Positions 28,501 through 36,352 of a stretch of 64,000 bases of DNA are shown piece after piece (the stretch's first letter is position 1; every line of letters begins with the position of its first letter). Position numbers and translations under genes: made by a program. The notes below the pieces were generated by a model that was not told where the DNA came from, made no database searches, and worked only from the letters and a program-made list of their open reading frames with translations. The stretch is taken from the NCBI RefSeq assembly GCF_016711335.1, contig NZ_JADJTF010000001.1, positions 3,472,001 through 3,536,000 of the forward strand, read 5' to 3'. Source of the stretch: Thiofilum sp. GTDB lineage: Bacteria > Pseudomonadota > Gammaproteobacteria > Thiotrichales > Thiotrichaceae.

Positions 28501-28828
28501 GCGACAGCGTGAATCGCTCATCCTTCGCCAAAAAACCAAACTTAGGGTGATACAACGTTTCCCAAGCTAGACTCAGCACCCTCGGCTGATCAGTTTCAAT
28601 CACCACATTTAGCGCTGCCTGTCCACTTTCCTGCTCGGCAGCGAGAAAAGCCTCATCACAAGCCAGCGCCTGCCATAAATGCTGTCCAACCTGCTGTAAC
28701 TGTGCGTCCTCAATCACGACCTCAGCGCTATAAGCCTCGGCTAATTGTTTCGACTGCACAGCAAGATAGGGGTGATCACTCAGAAAATGAGCAGGGATAG
28801 CAATAATAAATTCGGGTAACGTGGACAT
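25511..28828 (-). CDS. CHAT protease - STAND-type NTPase - TPR protein
   Basis: A 1105-residue multidomain protein. An N-terminal caspase-like CHAT domain carries the catalytic dyad: His198 in VYLSGHGN and Cys248 in LSACESG. A STAND/NB-ARC-like NTPase follows, with Walker A SAAGGMGKTAL (Lys415) and Walker B KLVLFLDNLES near 490-500, then a winged-helix-like region and, from about residue 810 to 1040, tetratricopeptide repeats of 40 residues (ALRYLQQ-LAI-QEIGDK). This is the sensor/switch/effector layout of NLR-like conflict proteins: TPRs sense, the NTPase oligomerises, the CHAT protease cuts a partner. ATG at 28828 is preferred (AAAGG seven bases upstream; the open frame extends 30 codons into the preceding gene). 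It is the third gene of a minus-strand cassette. The target is unknown. Confidence 0.85.
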   Translation of the reverse strand: MSTLPEFIIAIPAHFLSDHPYLAVQSKQLAEAYSAEVVIEDAQLQQVGQHLWQALACDEAFLAAEQESGQAALNVVIETDQPRVLSLAWETLYHPKFGFLAKDERFTLSRRIPMQPAPRLPAVETTPLRILLFAAMPMDGGERGRLQVEDEKANILQAIAPLEDQGLVQLIAPDDGRFESFKAALQQHQPHLVYLSGHGNLHHNTLDNTYQGRFLFEDSHANSLEVSEDELVNCFNNTQVQALVLSACESGKSDPRDLNNGLTIRLAQKGIPHVIGMRESILDNAGLEFATTFLQRIAAKQPLGVALQAARAAIKSHTIGYVSREQQSNPVRTAIIQQQWCLPILISHTISQPLVNWSFTPQPKSFTLNFNRSLEAISLPQQFLGRKKELYQLLQPLLDGTQKQLLLSAAGGMGKTALAGKLCDSLKQAGFEVFAYSARAGNEWTEFVRGMELSLAPEISPKYDAQKPRLNEQQQAQFLLQCLLMQYQGKLVLFLDNLESVQDPQSRALTDKTLAGWLNIAKGLSQQGLRLILTSRWCLPDWDQAAHHALEKPAFSDFIAFARQRGLLSELSAHQRSREVYEVLGGNFRAFEFFVKASQGMSLSEESTFLTALDQAKGESQTDMALARVLAQRSEAERELLRRLMAYPVAVPMKGVSVLALWVEPALAERAEHVDYLNNLVAVSLVERIDNREFTDTDYQLAPLLRDYLEQQGAQVAANTLKTAALYLHDDLLEARPRLDLALRVHEVLLASGEVEKAQALLLKRITGVLNRAGLYRTLIKDYLEPSLALSHPPKILAQTQNQIGIQYLHTGNFSTALRYLQQSLAIRQEIGDKSGEGTTLNNISQIYDARGDYDTALRYLQQALAITQEIGDKSGEGKTLNNISQIYAARGDYDTALRYLQQSLAIQQEIGDKSGEGATLNNIATAAHARGDYDTALRYLQQALAIRQEIGDKSGEGATLNNISQIFRARGDYDTALRYLQQALAIQQEIGDKSGEGATLNNISQIFRARGDYDTALRYLQQSLAIRQEIGDKYGLCATLINMGHIQAQNQEIQQAVATWVAAYAVSKEIGHAQALAALESLAPQIGLAGGLAGWEALLQISRE
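25728..26384. repeat. 120-bp tandem repeats encoding the TPR array
   Basis: Six units with an exact 120-bp period lie inside the CHAT-NTPase-TPR gene. A 40-bp block is identical in five units (25761-25800, 25881-25920, 26001-26040, 26121-26160, 26241-26280); the sixth, at 26361, has diverged. Each unit encodes one 40-residue TPR. The near-identity at nucleotide level means recent duplication or ongoing homogenisation, so copy number may vary between strains. Confidence 0.95.
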
Positions 28829-28886
28829 ATCACAGCCTTTAAAAACAGGGACAAAAAGGGAGTCTACGGCTTCATACCCAACCAGC

Positions 28887-29078
28887 TTAGTGGCTAGACT
28901 GGCGGTAAACCTCCTCAACAGGCGCTTTTTCCGAAGGCCGCTTTAAATCCAGTTCAAAATACTTCAGGCAAATCTCACACTGCACCTCAGCCGTTTGCTC
29001 ACGCAGTGCCTCAGGTACAAGCACTCTGGTTTTTTTGCCACAATGCGGGCAGGTGTAATAACGAATTTCACTAGGCAT
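28887..29078 (-). CDS. Small zinc-ribbon protein in the CHAT cassette
   Basis: A 63-residue protein with two cysteine pairs, CPHCGKKT at residues 9-16 and CEIC at about 34-37, spaced as in a zinc ribbon, followed by a charged tail. No known family is recognised beyond the fold. It starts 10 nt after the membrane-protein stop with AAGGGA six bases before its ATG, and the CHAT gene follows 58 nt later. Position suggests an adaptor or regulator of the CHAT protein; a nucleic-acid-binding role is equally possible. Confidence 0.75.
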   Translation of the reverse strand: MPSEIRYYTCPHCGKKTRVLVPEALREQTAEVQCEICLKYFELDLKRPSEKAPVEEVYRQSSH

Positions 29079-29088
29079 TATCTTTCCC

Positions 29089-29556
29089 TTAAAACAAAGT
29101 GCTATAAATCGCCAAGGCGATCCCTAAAAAACTCAATAAACAAGACGCGGTTAATAAACGTAGTTTGCGCCGTGCAGATAAACGGAAATAGGTATTAATC
29201 GCCAGCGGTGATTCGCCAGATTCGTCCGCGCTTTGTGGGTCTTCAATCGCCAGCAAGGGATTCACACGGTACTTTTCTGCCGGAAACAACGATATAAAAC
29301 TCAAAGCCGCCGCAAGTAACCACAGGGTAAACACCACGCCCAATACCAAGGCATTTTCCTTTGCGTCACCACCGGCTGCTAGCTTTAACACAGCGGCGTA
29401 AAGCGCAGGAATGGCCAGTTGCAGCTTGATGAGTTCCAAAGCGAATTTATCGAAGCGCTCCGCCTGTGCAGCAACGTCTTGATAAAAGCTAGTGACTAGA
29501 GCTTCTTCAGCTTTAGTTTTAGGGATAGCGTTAATTTTGGGAAGTTCGGAGGACAC
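29089..29556 (-). CDS. Small three-helix membrane protein in the CHAT cassette
   Basis: A 155-residue protein, family not recognised. After a charged N-terminal region of about 40 residues (KTKAEEALVTSFYQDVAAQAERFDK) come three hydrophobic segments: about residues 46-65, 72-95 and 131-153. The middle loop is acidic (IEDPQSADESGES). The start is GTG at 29556 because AAGGAG lies exactly six bases upstream; the frame continues to a TTG at 29595. First gene of the three-gene cassette, with TATAAT at about 29601-29606 as a possible -10 box. It could be the membrane effector or the substrate of the CHAT protease; this is inference from neighbourhood. Confidence 0.75.
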   Translation of the reverse strand: MSSELPKINAIPKTKAEEALVTSFYQDVAAQAERFDKFALELIKLQLAIPALYAAVLKLAAGGDAKENALVLGVVFTLWLLAAALSFISLFPAEKYRVNPLLAIEDPQSADESGESPLAINTYFRLSARRKLRLLTASCLLSFLGIALAIYSTLF

Positions 29557-29799
29557 AAACCACTCCTTTTGGTTAAGGATACTACATCCTATCAACAGTG
29601 ATTATATTTTAATAGAACTATAAACCGCTCATTGTGGTTATTACACTCACACCACTTCGCAATTCTGACCAATCAGCCCTTCAAAACGCTCAACGCTTGC
29701 CTACACACCTAATTAACAAGCTACCTCAAGTCGTTTATTTACCCCGCCGAGAGGCATATAATGCCCGCCTTTCAGGATTGAATTTTAAGGGTATTTGTG

Positions 29800-31020
29800 A
29801 TGGCAAAAGATGTAAACAAAGTAGTACTGGCCTACTCTGGCGGCTTAGACACTTCGATTATTGTCAAATGGCTACAAGAAAACTATCAATGTGAAGTCGT
29901 AACCTTCACCGCTGACATTGGTCAAGGCGAAGAAGTAGAACCCGCGCGTGCCAAAGCACTGGCTATGGGGATTAAACCCGAAAATATTTATATTAATGAC
30001 TTGCGCGAAGAATTTGTACGCGATTTCGTTTTCCCTATGTTCCGCGCTAATACCATTTATGAAGGCGAATATTTACTAGGAACCTCTATTGCACGTCCTT
30101 TGATTGCTAAGCGTTTAATTGAAATTGCCAATGAAACCGGAGCCGATGCGATTTCTCACGGTGCAACCGGTAAAGGTAATGACCAAGTGCGCTTTGAATT
30201 AGGCGCTTATGCACTAAAACCCGGTGTGAAAGTGATTGCTCCTTGGCGTGAATGGGATATGGGTTCGCGTGAATCCTTAATGGCTTATGCGGAAAAGCAC
30301 AATATTCCAGTAGATTTCAAAAAAGCTGGCAAAAAATCACCTTACTCAATGGATGCTAACCTACTGCATATTTCCTATGAAGGCGGCATTTTAGAAGAGC
30401 CTTGGGCGGAGGCTGAAGAAGATATGTGGCGCTGGAGTGTGTCCCCTGAAGCCGCCCCCGATCAAGCCACTTATATTGACCTGACTTATGAGAAAGGTGA
30501 TCCCGTTGCATTAAATGGCGAACGCCTAAGCCCTGCTGACATGCTCACACGCTTGAATAAATTGGGGGGTGAGAATGGTATTGGTCGCCTTGACCTCGTG
30601 GAAAACCGCTATGTGGGGATGAAATCACGCGGTTGTTATGAAACACCGGGGGGCACGATTATGCTTAAAGCGCATCGTGCGATTGAATCGATTACCCTTG
30701 ATCGAGAAGTTGCGCACTTAAAAGATGAACTCATGCCCAAGTATGCGAGTCTAATCTATAATGGTTATTGGTGGAGTCCTGAACGTAAAATGCTCCAAAC
30801 CATGATTGATGCCTCTCAGGTACACGTTAATGGTGAAGTACGTTTGAAGTTGTATAAAGGCAATACCATTGTAGTGGGTCGTCGCTCAGCAGACAGCTTA
30901 TTTGACACTAAAATCGCTACCTTCGATGAAGATGGTGGTGCTTATAATCAAAAAGATGCCGAAGGGTTCATTAAGCTAAATGCGTTACGTATGCGCATTG
31001 CTGCAAATAAAGGCCGCTAG
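29800..31020 (+). CDS. argG: Argininosuccinate synthase
   Basis: The 406-residue enzyme joins citrulline and aspartate with ATP in arginine synthesis. The N-terminal ATP pyrophosphatase P-loop VVLAYSGGLDTSIIVKWL is at residues 7-24, and the citrulline/aspartate-binding blocks SHGATGKGNDQVRFELG and MDANLLHISYEGGILEEP are intact. This is the long-standing bacterial ArgG type. A GTG directly before the ATG would add one residue; ATG is chosen. It is monocistronic, followed by a strong inverted repeat. Confidence 0.97.
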   Translation: MAKDVNKVVLAYSGGLDTSIIVKWLQENYQCEVVTFTADIGQGEEVEPARAKALAMGIKPENIYINDLREEFVRDFVFPMFRANTIYEGEYLLGTSIARPLIAKRLIEIANETGADAISHGATGKGNDQVRFELGAYALKPGVKVIAPWREWDMGSRESLMAYAEKHNIPVDFKKAGKKSPYSMDANLLHISYEGGILEEPWAEAEEDMWRWSVSPEAAPDQATYIDLTYEKGDPVALNGERLSPADMLTRLNKLGGENGIGRLDLVENRYVGMKSRGCYETPGGTIMLKAHRAIESITLDREVAHLKDELMPKYASLIYNGYWWSPERKMLQTMIDASQVHVNGEVRLKLYKGNTIVVGRRSADSLFDTKIATFDEDGGAYNQKDAEGFIKLNALRMRIAANKGR

Positions 31021-31057
31021 TCTATTGTTTTAAGGGCTTGTTACCTTTCACTAATCT

Positions 31058-31088
31058 ACACTCTATTGATTAATACTCAATAGAGTGT
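31058..31088. terminator. Perfect 12-bp inverted repeat after argG
   Basis: ACACTCTATTGA and TCAATAGAGTGT are perfectly complementary around a 7-nt loop, 37 nt after argG and 22 nt before the NYN gene. It has no T-tract, so it may be a factor-dependent terminator, an RNA-stabilising hairpin or an operator for the next gene. Confidence 0.45.
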
Positions 31089-31110
31089 TCGCAAGGTAGA
31101 TGATAAAAAT

Positions 31111-31605
31111 ATGCAGCGAGTTAGTATTTTTGTTGATGTGCAGAACATCTATTACACCACCCGTCAAGCTTACGGGCGGCATTTTGATTACAATCGGTTT
31201 TGGGCTAAAGTCACTCACAACCGCCAAGTCATCGAAGCGAATGCTTATGCCATCAAGCGCGAGGATGATAAACAACAGCAATTTCAAAATATTCTGCGCG
31301 GTATTGGCTTTAATGTAAAACTCAAACCCTATATTCAACGTAGCGACGGCTCGGCTAAAGGCGATTGGGATGTGGGGATTACCGTGGATATTATGGAGGC
31401 TGCACCGGATACCGATATTATTGTGCTAGCCTCAGGTGATGGTGATTTTGAATTATTATTGCGCCGTGTTATGCAGCGTTATGATGTGATCACCGAAGTC
31501 TATGGCGTACCTTCACTCACTGCTAATAATTTAGTCCAGTGTGCTACCGAGTTTTATCCTATTGATACGCCTTTATTATTACCCGCCAAACCGACTTTGA
31601 GTTAG
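31111..31605 (+). CDS. NYN domain protein (LabA/DUF88-like putative RNase)
   Basis: A 164-residue protein with a PIN-like NYN fold. The acidic residues expected for metal binding are in VSIFVDVQNIYY (residues 3-14), KGDWDVGITVDIME and LASGDGDFELLLRRV. Relatives in the LabA/DUF88 group are predicted or shown to be Mg-dependent ribonucleases. The stop overlaps the convergent TraB-family gene by 4 nt. The biological target is unknown. Confidence 0.85.
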   Translation: MQRVSIFVDVQNIYYTTRQAYGRHFDYNRFWAKVTHNRQVIEANAYAIKREDDKQQQFQNILRGIGFNVKLKPYIQRSDGSAKGDWDVGITVDIMEAAPDTDIIVLASGDGDFELLLRRVMQRYDVITEVYGVPSLTANNLVQCATEFYPIDTPLLLPAKPTLS

Positions 31606-32525
31606 TCAACCTTAGCGGGTATACCGATACGTTTGAGCTTATAACCTTTTTGCTCTAAAAACCGGATGACACTTTCTGAACCACCCAAGTGTCCCGCTCC
31701 CACCGCAAAAAAGTATCTGGTATTAGGATTGGCTTTAAGCTTAGCATCCATACGTTCTGCCATGATCTTATTGCGCTCATTGAGTAAGAGCTGAATAAAT
31801 TTTTGCTGTAAGACTTGATCGGTATCGGGTGCGGATAGTTTTTGCATTAACTCCACTAGATTCTCCACATTCCCCTCTAAATACCATTGCATCATCAACT
31901 CATTAATATCTTGTGCTTCATAAGCATTAAGCGACTCCTCTAGCATCCTAATCTGCTCGTCTTCTGTAAAACGATCAAAGTACCCGACTTGCTCAAAAGC
32001 GGTTTCTATCCCACCCACCTCTTTATTCAGCTCTTTGGCTTGATGATACAGCCGAATATCTAAAGCAGGTCCTGAAGTATTATCAGGCACTGCCACTAAA
32101 GTAGATACCACCCACGTTTTTAAATTACCCAGAGCCTCAACACTTAAAAAGGTACTAGTCGAACGCAAATGCTCATCCAAACGCTCTAATAAAGGGGAAG
32201 GGAGCACCTGATTTAATTGTTTGCCATCAGTACGCATCATGGCTTGGCGGGCAGCGAGCAACTCGGCAAATTCCATAGGAATTTCGGTATACACAGCATC
32301 ACTACTCCTTAAGGCTAAATCTACCGCCAAGGGGAGTTTATCTAAACGCTTATCAGCTAAATGAATCGTGCCAAATAGCCAAGAAGGACGCTCACCCTCA
32401 ATCACCCATAGCATAGGCTGCTTAACTTCAGTCAAACGCTTAGCCTGCACCCCAGCGCTCAGACTAAACAGACAGACTATAGCGATTAGACCTAGGTGTA
32501 CTAAACGTTTAGCAAAATCCAACAT
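31602..32525 (-). CDS. TraB/GumN family protein
   Basis: A 307-residue secreted or periplasmic protein with a signal peptide (residues 1-28). The TraB/GumN pattern is visible: LWVIEGERPSWLFGTIHLADKRL near residues 38-60 with the conserved GTxH, TEIPMEF, and the C-terminal FFAVGAGHLGGSESVI with the conserved GxGHxxG. The family is related to the Tiki metalloproteases; the GTxH and GAGH histidines would be metal ligands. The role in bacteria is not established. Confidence 0.88.
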   Translation of the reverse strand: MLDFAKRLVHLGLIAIVCLFSLSAGVQAKRLTEVKQPMLWVIEGERPSWLFGTIHLADKRLDKLPLAVDLALRSSDAVYTEIPMEFAELLAARQAMMRTDGKQLNQVLPSPLLERLDEHLRSTSTFLSVEALGNLKTWVVSTLVAVPDNTSGPALDIRLYHQAKELNKEVGGIETAFEQVGYFDRFTEDEQIRMLEESLNAYEAQDINELMMQWYLEGNVENLVELMQKLSAPDTDQVLQQKFIQLLLNERNKIMAERMDAKLKANPNTRYFFAVGAGHLGGSESVIRFLEQKGYKLKRIGIPAKVD

Positions 32526-32563
32526 TATGTTATTCCTTGAATTAAAGCGCCTTGCGCACTGAG

Positions 32564-33310
32564 CTAGCGTTTAAAAAACCCGCGTGCTTGTAAAAAGGAC
32601 AGCATATGAGCGCGACATTTACCATAAATAGCTTGATAAGTCTGAGTAGACCAATTACTAATGCGCTGATTACTCGCACGAGCGGCGTAATAGTGTTGCA
32701 GCGTTTGATCATAAGTTTGAATGACTTGCGGCAAACGTGCGCTATCGTATTGATCACGATGTAAAATGGCACTCACCGGTAAACGCGGCTTTACGGCTGG
32801 ATCTTGATCAGGCCAACCTAGGCACAAGCCAAATACTGGATAAACTAACGCTGGCAACTCTAGCACCTCACTCACGGTAGCAATATTATTTCTAATGCCA
32901 CCAATACAGACACCACCCAAGCCCACAGATTCCGCTGCGGTTAATATATTTTGGGCGAGCAAAGCCACATCAATAGTCGCCACTAAGCTATGCTCAGTAT
33001 ATCCCTGCCACGTTTCACCTTGTAACTCACCACAATAATTAATCCGTGTCAGATCCGCACATAACACTAAAAACTCAGGCGCTTGCCTGACCCATGCTTG
33101 ATCACCCGCTGCGGTGGCAATAGCTGAACGTTTAGCGGGATCAGTAACTTGAATAATGGAATAAGCCTGTACAAAACTAGAGGTGGGGGCTGCTTGACCA
33201 CAACGAATGAGTAATTCTAATAATTCGGGGGCAATAGACTCAGGGGTATAACGCCGAATCGAGCGGTGTTTAAGGAGTAATTCAATGGTGGGATTGGAAT
33301 ACGTTGACAT
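32564..33310 (-). CDS. NADPH-dependent nitroreductase, NfsA-like
   Basis: A 248-residue flavin reductase of the nitroreductase superfamily. The N-terminus LLLKHRSIRRYTPESI binds FMN phosphate (HRSxRxY), followed by CGQAAPTSSFVQAYSII; AAESVGLGGVCIGGIRNN and FGLCLGWPDQDPAVKPRLP are NfsA-type blocks. Such enzymes reduce quinones or nitro compounds. A start four codons upstream (33322) is possible; neither has a strong ribosome site. The gene stands alone after the TRAP operon terminators. Confidence 0.87.
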   Translation of the reverse strand: MSTYSNPTIELLLKHRSIRRYTPESIAPELLELLIRCGQAAPTSSFVQAYSIIQVTDPAKRSAIATAAGDQAWVRQAPEFLVLCADLTRINYCGELQGETWQGYTEHSLVATIDVALLAQNILTAAESVGLGGVCIGGIRNNIATVSEVLELPALVYPVFGLCLGWPDQDPAVKPRLPVSAILHRDQYDSARLPQVIQTYDQTLQHYYAARASNQRISNWSTQTYQAIYGKCRAHMLSFLQARGFFKR

Positions 33311-33353
33311 AACTAATCTCATTACAAAGACTTGACTAAGATTAGCATGTTAA

Positions 33354-33383
33354 GACTAAAGGAGATAAAACTCTCCTTTAGTC
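33354..33383. terminator. Hairpin 1 downstream of the TRAP operon
   Basis: GACTAAAGGAG and CTCCTTTAGTC form a perfect 11-bp inverted repeat with an 8-nt loop. It is the second of two tandem hairpins beyond dctP on the minus strand and lies just upstream of the nitroreductase gene. A T-tract is weak. Confidence 0.6.
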
Positions 33384-33400
33384 GTACACATTTTTATACA

Positions 33401-33440
33401 AAGTCTTAGTTGCTCATCAGCTCTGTTAGCAACTAGACTT
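33401..33440 (-). terminator. Hairpin 2, probable terminator of the TRAP operon
   Basis: Read on the minus strand, AAGTCTAGTTGCT pairs with AGCAACTAAGACTT (one bulged base) and is followed by TTGTATAAAAA. It begins 12 nt after the dctP stop. The stem is strong; the following U-run is only moderate. Confidence 0.6.
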
Positions 33441-33451
33441 TTTAAGCTTGC

Positions 33452-34534
33452 TTAGAGCTTTTGTGACTGCATATAGCTATCAAAACCAAACTCAGTGACA
33501 CGGAACCATTGATTCATATCACGACGGGCAATAGCGAAGTCAGCATAAATTTTCTTCCAATTAGCATTCTTCTCTGATAGTTCAGCATATAACTCTTCAG
33601 AGGCTTTGAACGCTGCATCCATAATATCTTTAGGCATTTGTTGCAGTTTCACGCCTTCGGCAATGAGTTCTTTAATCGCTTTAGGGTTACGTGAGTCGTA
33701 TTTAGCTTGCATTTCCACATGAGCATAGGTCGAAGCGGCTTGAATAATCGCCTTATTCTCAGCGGATAAACCTTCATAGGCTTTACTATTGACATACAGC
33801 ACTAATTGTGGACCACCTTCCCACCATGCAGGATACATATAGTTTTTAGCAACCTTGTGGAAACCTAACTTTTGGTCATCATAGGGACCTACCCACTCAG
33901 TCGCATCAATGGTGCCTTTTTCCAGCGCTTGATAAATCTCACCGCCCGGAATATTTTGTGGCACGCCTCCAATGCGCTCTAGTACTTTACCGCCAAAGCC
34001 CCCAATACGCATTTTCAGACCTTTAATGTCCTCAAGGGTTTTGATGTCTTTGCGATACCAACCGCCCATTTGTGCGCCGGTATTGCCCATCGGGAAGTTA
34101 ACGATATTGTAGTTTTTATAAAACTCACGGAACAGCGCTAAGCCATTACCATCGTAATACCATGCATTCATTTGGCGTGAGTTCATGCCAAACGGAATGG
34201 CGCAATCCATCGCAAAGGTTTCATCCTTACCAAAGAAATAATAAGGCGCAGTATGGGCGCACTCTACAGTGCCTTGTTGTACACCGTCCACCACACCAAA
34301 CGGAGGCATTAACTCACCGCCCGGATGTACAGAAATTTCAAACTTACCGCCCGACATTTCTTTTACTTTGGCTGAAAAGGTGTCTGCTGCACCATAAATA
34401 GTATCTAACGCTTTGGGGAAACTAGACGCCAAACGCCAACGAATTGCTGCACCTTCTGCACGTACTGCTGGAGCAACCCCTGTCGCTAGAATACCTGCTA
34501 AACCAGCATGTTGAATAAATTTACGTCTTTCCAT
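33452..34534 (-). CDS. dctP: TRAP transporter solute-binding protein (DctP/TakP type)
   Basis: Periplasmic binding protein of a tripartite ATP-independent transporter, 360 residues. The N-terminus ERRKFIQHAGLAGIL looks like a Tat or Sec signal with a twin arginine. The conserved substrate arginine lies in IKGLKMRIGGFGGKVLERIG, and the GTIDATEWVGPYDDQKLGFHKVAKNYMYPAWWEGGPQL block is typical of the TakP branch, whose characterised members bind 2-oxo acids as Na+ complexes. The exact ligand cannot be read. Two adjacent ATGs occur; the second, six bases after GAGGAG, is chosen. In this operon order (dctQ-dctM-dctP) it comes last. Confidence 0.88.
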   Translation of the reverse strand: MERRKFIQHAGLAGILATGVAPAVRAEGAAIRWRLASSFPKALDTIYGAADTFSAKVKEMSGGKFEISVHPGGELMPPFGVVDGVQQGTVECAHTAPYYFFGKDETFAMDCAIPFGMNSRQMNAWYYDGNGLALFREFYKNYNIVNFPMGNTGAQMGGWYRKDIKTLEDIKGLKMRIGGFGGKVLERIGGVPQNIPGGEIYQALEKGTIDATEWVGPYDDQKLGFHKVAKNYMYPAWWEGGPQLVLYVNSKAYEGLSAENKAIIQAASTYAHVEMQAKYDSRNPKAIKELIAEGVKLQQMPKDIMDAAFKASEELYAELSEKNANWKKIYADFAIARRDMNQWFRVTEFGFDSYMQSQKL

Positions 34535-34597
34535 CATATTCTCCTCATCACTCAATTAATTTAAATGAAATCGAATCCATTTGTTCCAAGCAAGCGC

Positions 34598-36310
34598 TTA
34601 TTTATTGTCCTTAAGCATTTTCATCAGCGGGTCTTCATCCGCTGCAGGAGCATCATTGGAATACCCCCCCGTACCATAACCAGTAGGTACATTAATCTCT
34701 ATGGTATTTAAATCAACTTCTACTTTTTTATCGAGGTTACCGGTCACTAACTGCGGAAACGCAATGATCAGACCAATCATGACCACCTGAATCACAATAA
34801 ACGGTATGACACCACGGTAAATTTCTGTAGTGGCTACAGGGGCAATTTCTTTACGGGTAATACGATCCAGATAAGGTTTCACGGGCGCGACACTGCGATA
34901 ATAGAACAATGAAAAACCCACCGGAGGGGTTAAAAACGAGGTTTGCAGGTTCATCGCTAGCATGACCCCTAACCACACTAGATCAATATTCAACGCAGTC
35001 GCTACGGGAATCAGTAATGGGATAACAATGAAGGAGATTTCAAAGAAATCTAAGAAAAAGCCCAAGATAAACACTAACAGATTCACAAAAATCAGAAAGC
35101 CAATCATGCCACCGGGAATTAGGCTAAACATCTCATGAATCCACTCTGGACCATCGACACCTTGGAAACTCAAACTGAATACCGTTGCGCCAATCAGGAT
35201 AAAGAGCACAAAACTAGACAGTTTAAGGGTTGACTCCATCGCCTGCTTTAACTGTTCTAAACCTAAACGCCGTCTAAACAGTGCCAGCAGCAAAGCTCCC
35301 ACCGCCCCCATAGCACCACCCTCGGTGGGAGTAGCCCAGCCTAGGAAAATAGTCCCCAACACTAGGAAAATTAGAGCTAAAGGCGGGATGAGTACAAAGG
35401 TTACCTGCTGCGCCATTTTGGACAATAAGCTGATTTTGCCTTGGGTCACAACACCTAACACACGATTAATCAGTGCTAGTACGAAAGCCACTCCAATCCC
35501 CACTGCCATGGATAACACTACGACATTATCCAAAGACTGCCCACTGAGTTGAGTCTTGGCATAAAGCACCGCAACAAGGGTAGATACCACAATCAAAATC
35601 CACAGTGAGGTATAACCGGAATGACCTTTTTCATCACGGAATACTCGTGCCTCAACGGGTAATGCGGGCGCTGCCTTAGGCTTAATCAGAGTGACAATAA
35701 TAATCCACAGAATATATAAACCAATCAGTGCTAAAGCGGGAAATAATGCACCTCGATACAGATCACCCACACTGCGCCCTACTTGGTCTGCAATCACAAT
35801 GAGTACCAAAGAAGGCGGTACAATTTGGGCTAAGGTTCCCGATGCCACAATGGCCCCACTCGCCAACCCTCGGTCATAGCCATAGCGCATCATAATCGGT
35901 AAGGAAATCAAACCCATTGAGATAACTGATGCAGCCACTACACCCGTGGTCGCTGCTAGTAACGAACCTACCAAAATAACCGCAAAGACTAAGCCACCGC
36001 GTACCGCACCAAACACCTGCCCAATCGTTTCTAGCAAGTCCTCGGCCATGCCCGATCGCTCAAGTATTAGCCCCATAAAGGTAAAGAAGGGAATGGCTAA
36101 TAAGGTATCATTTTTGAGAATACCAATAATCCGTAAGGGCAGCGCATTAAGCAGTGACTCCATGCCGGGGACACCCGCCCATACGGCTAGCCAACCGAAA
36201 AAGAGTCCGCAGGCTCCTAAAGAAAAGGCTAAGGAATAGCCCATAAGCAGAAACAAAATCAGCCCACAGAACATGATAGGGGCAAAATTGGCAACTAAAA
36301 ATTCTATCAT
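34598..36310 (-). CDS. dctM: TRAP transporter large permease DctM
   Basis: A 570-residue permease with a dozen or more membrane segments that performs Na+-coupled transport. Family blocks such as AIPFFTFMGLILERSGMAEDLLETIGQVFG near residues 72-101, TTGVVAASVISMGLISLPIMM and FLDFFEISFIVIPLLIPV are visible. It is longer than the usual 430 residues because of extra hydrophobic segments around residues 190-280 and a Pro/Asp-rich C-terminal tail of about 40 residues. This long form goes with the TakP-like binding proteins. It lies 42 nt after dctQ. Confidence 0.9.
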   Translation of the reverse strand: MIEFLVANFAPIMFCGLILFLLMGYSLAFSLGACGLFFGWLAVWAGVPGMESLLNALPLRIIGILKNDTLLAIPFFTFMGLILERSGMAEDLLETIGQVFGAVRGGLVFAVILVGSLLAATTGVVAASVISMGLISLPIMMRYGYDRGLASGAIVASGTLAQIVPPSLVLIVIADQVGRSVGDLYRGALFPALALIGLYILWIIIVTLIKPKAAPALPVEARVFRDEKGHSGYTSLWILIVVSTLVAVLYAKTQLSGQSLDNVVVLSMAVGIGVAFVLALINRVLGVVTQGKISLLSKMAQQVTFVLIPPLALIFLVLGTIFLGWATPTEGGAMGAVGALLLALFRRRLGLEQLKQAMESTLKLSSFVLFILIGATVFSLSFQGVDGPEWIHEMFSLIPGGMIGFLIFVNLLVFILGFFLDFFEISFIVIPLLIPVATALNIDLVWLGVMLAMNLQTSFLTPPVGFSLFYYRSVAPVKPYLDRITRKEIAPVATTEIYRGVIPFIVIQVVMIGLIIAFPQLVTGNLDKKVEVDLNTIEINVPTGYGTGGYSNDAPAADEDPLMKMLKDNK

Positions 36311-36352
36311 CTGATCCTCGACCGTGGTGGTTACTTAGGCAGTCCTTAGGGA

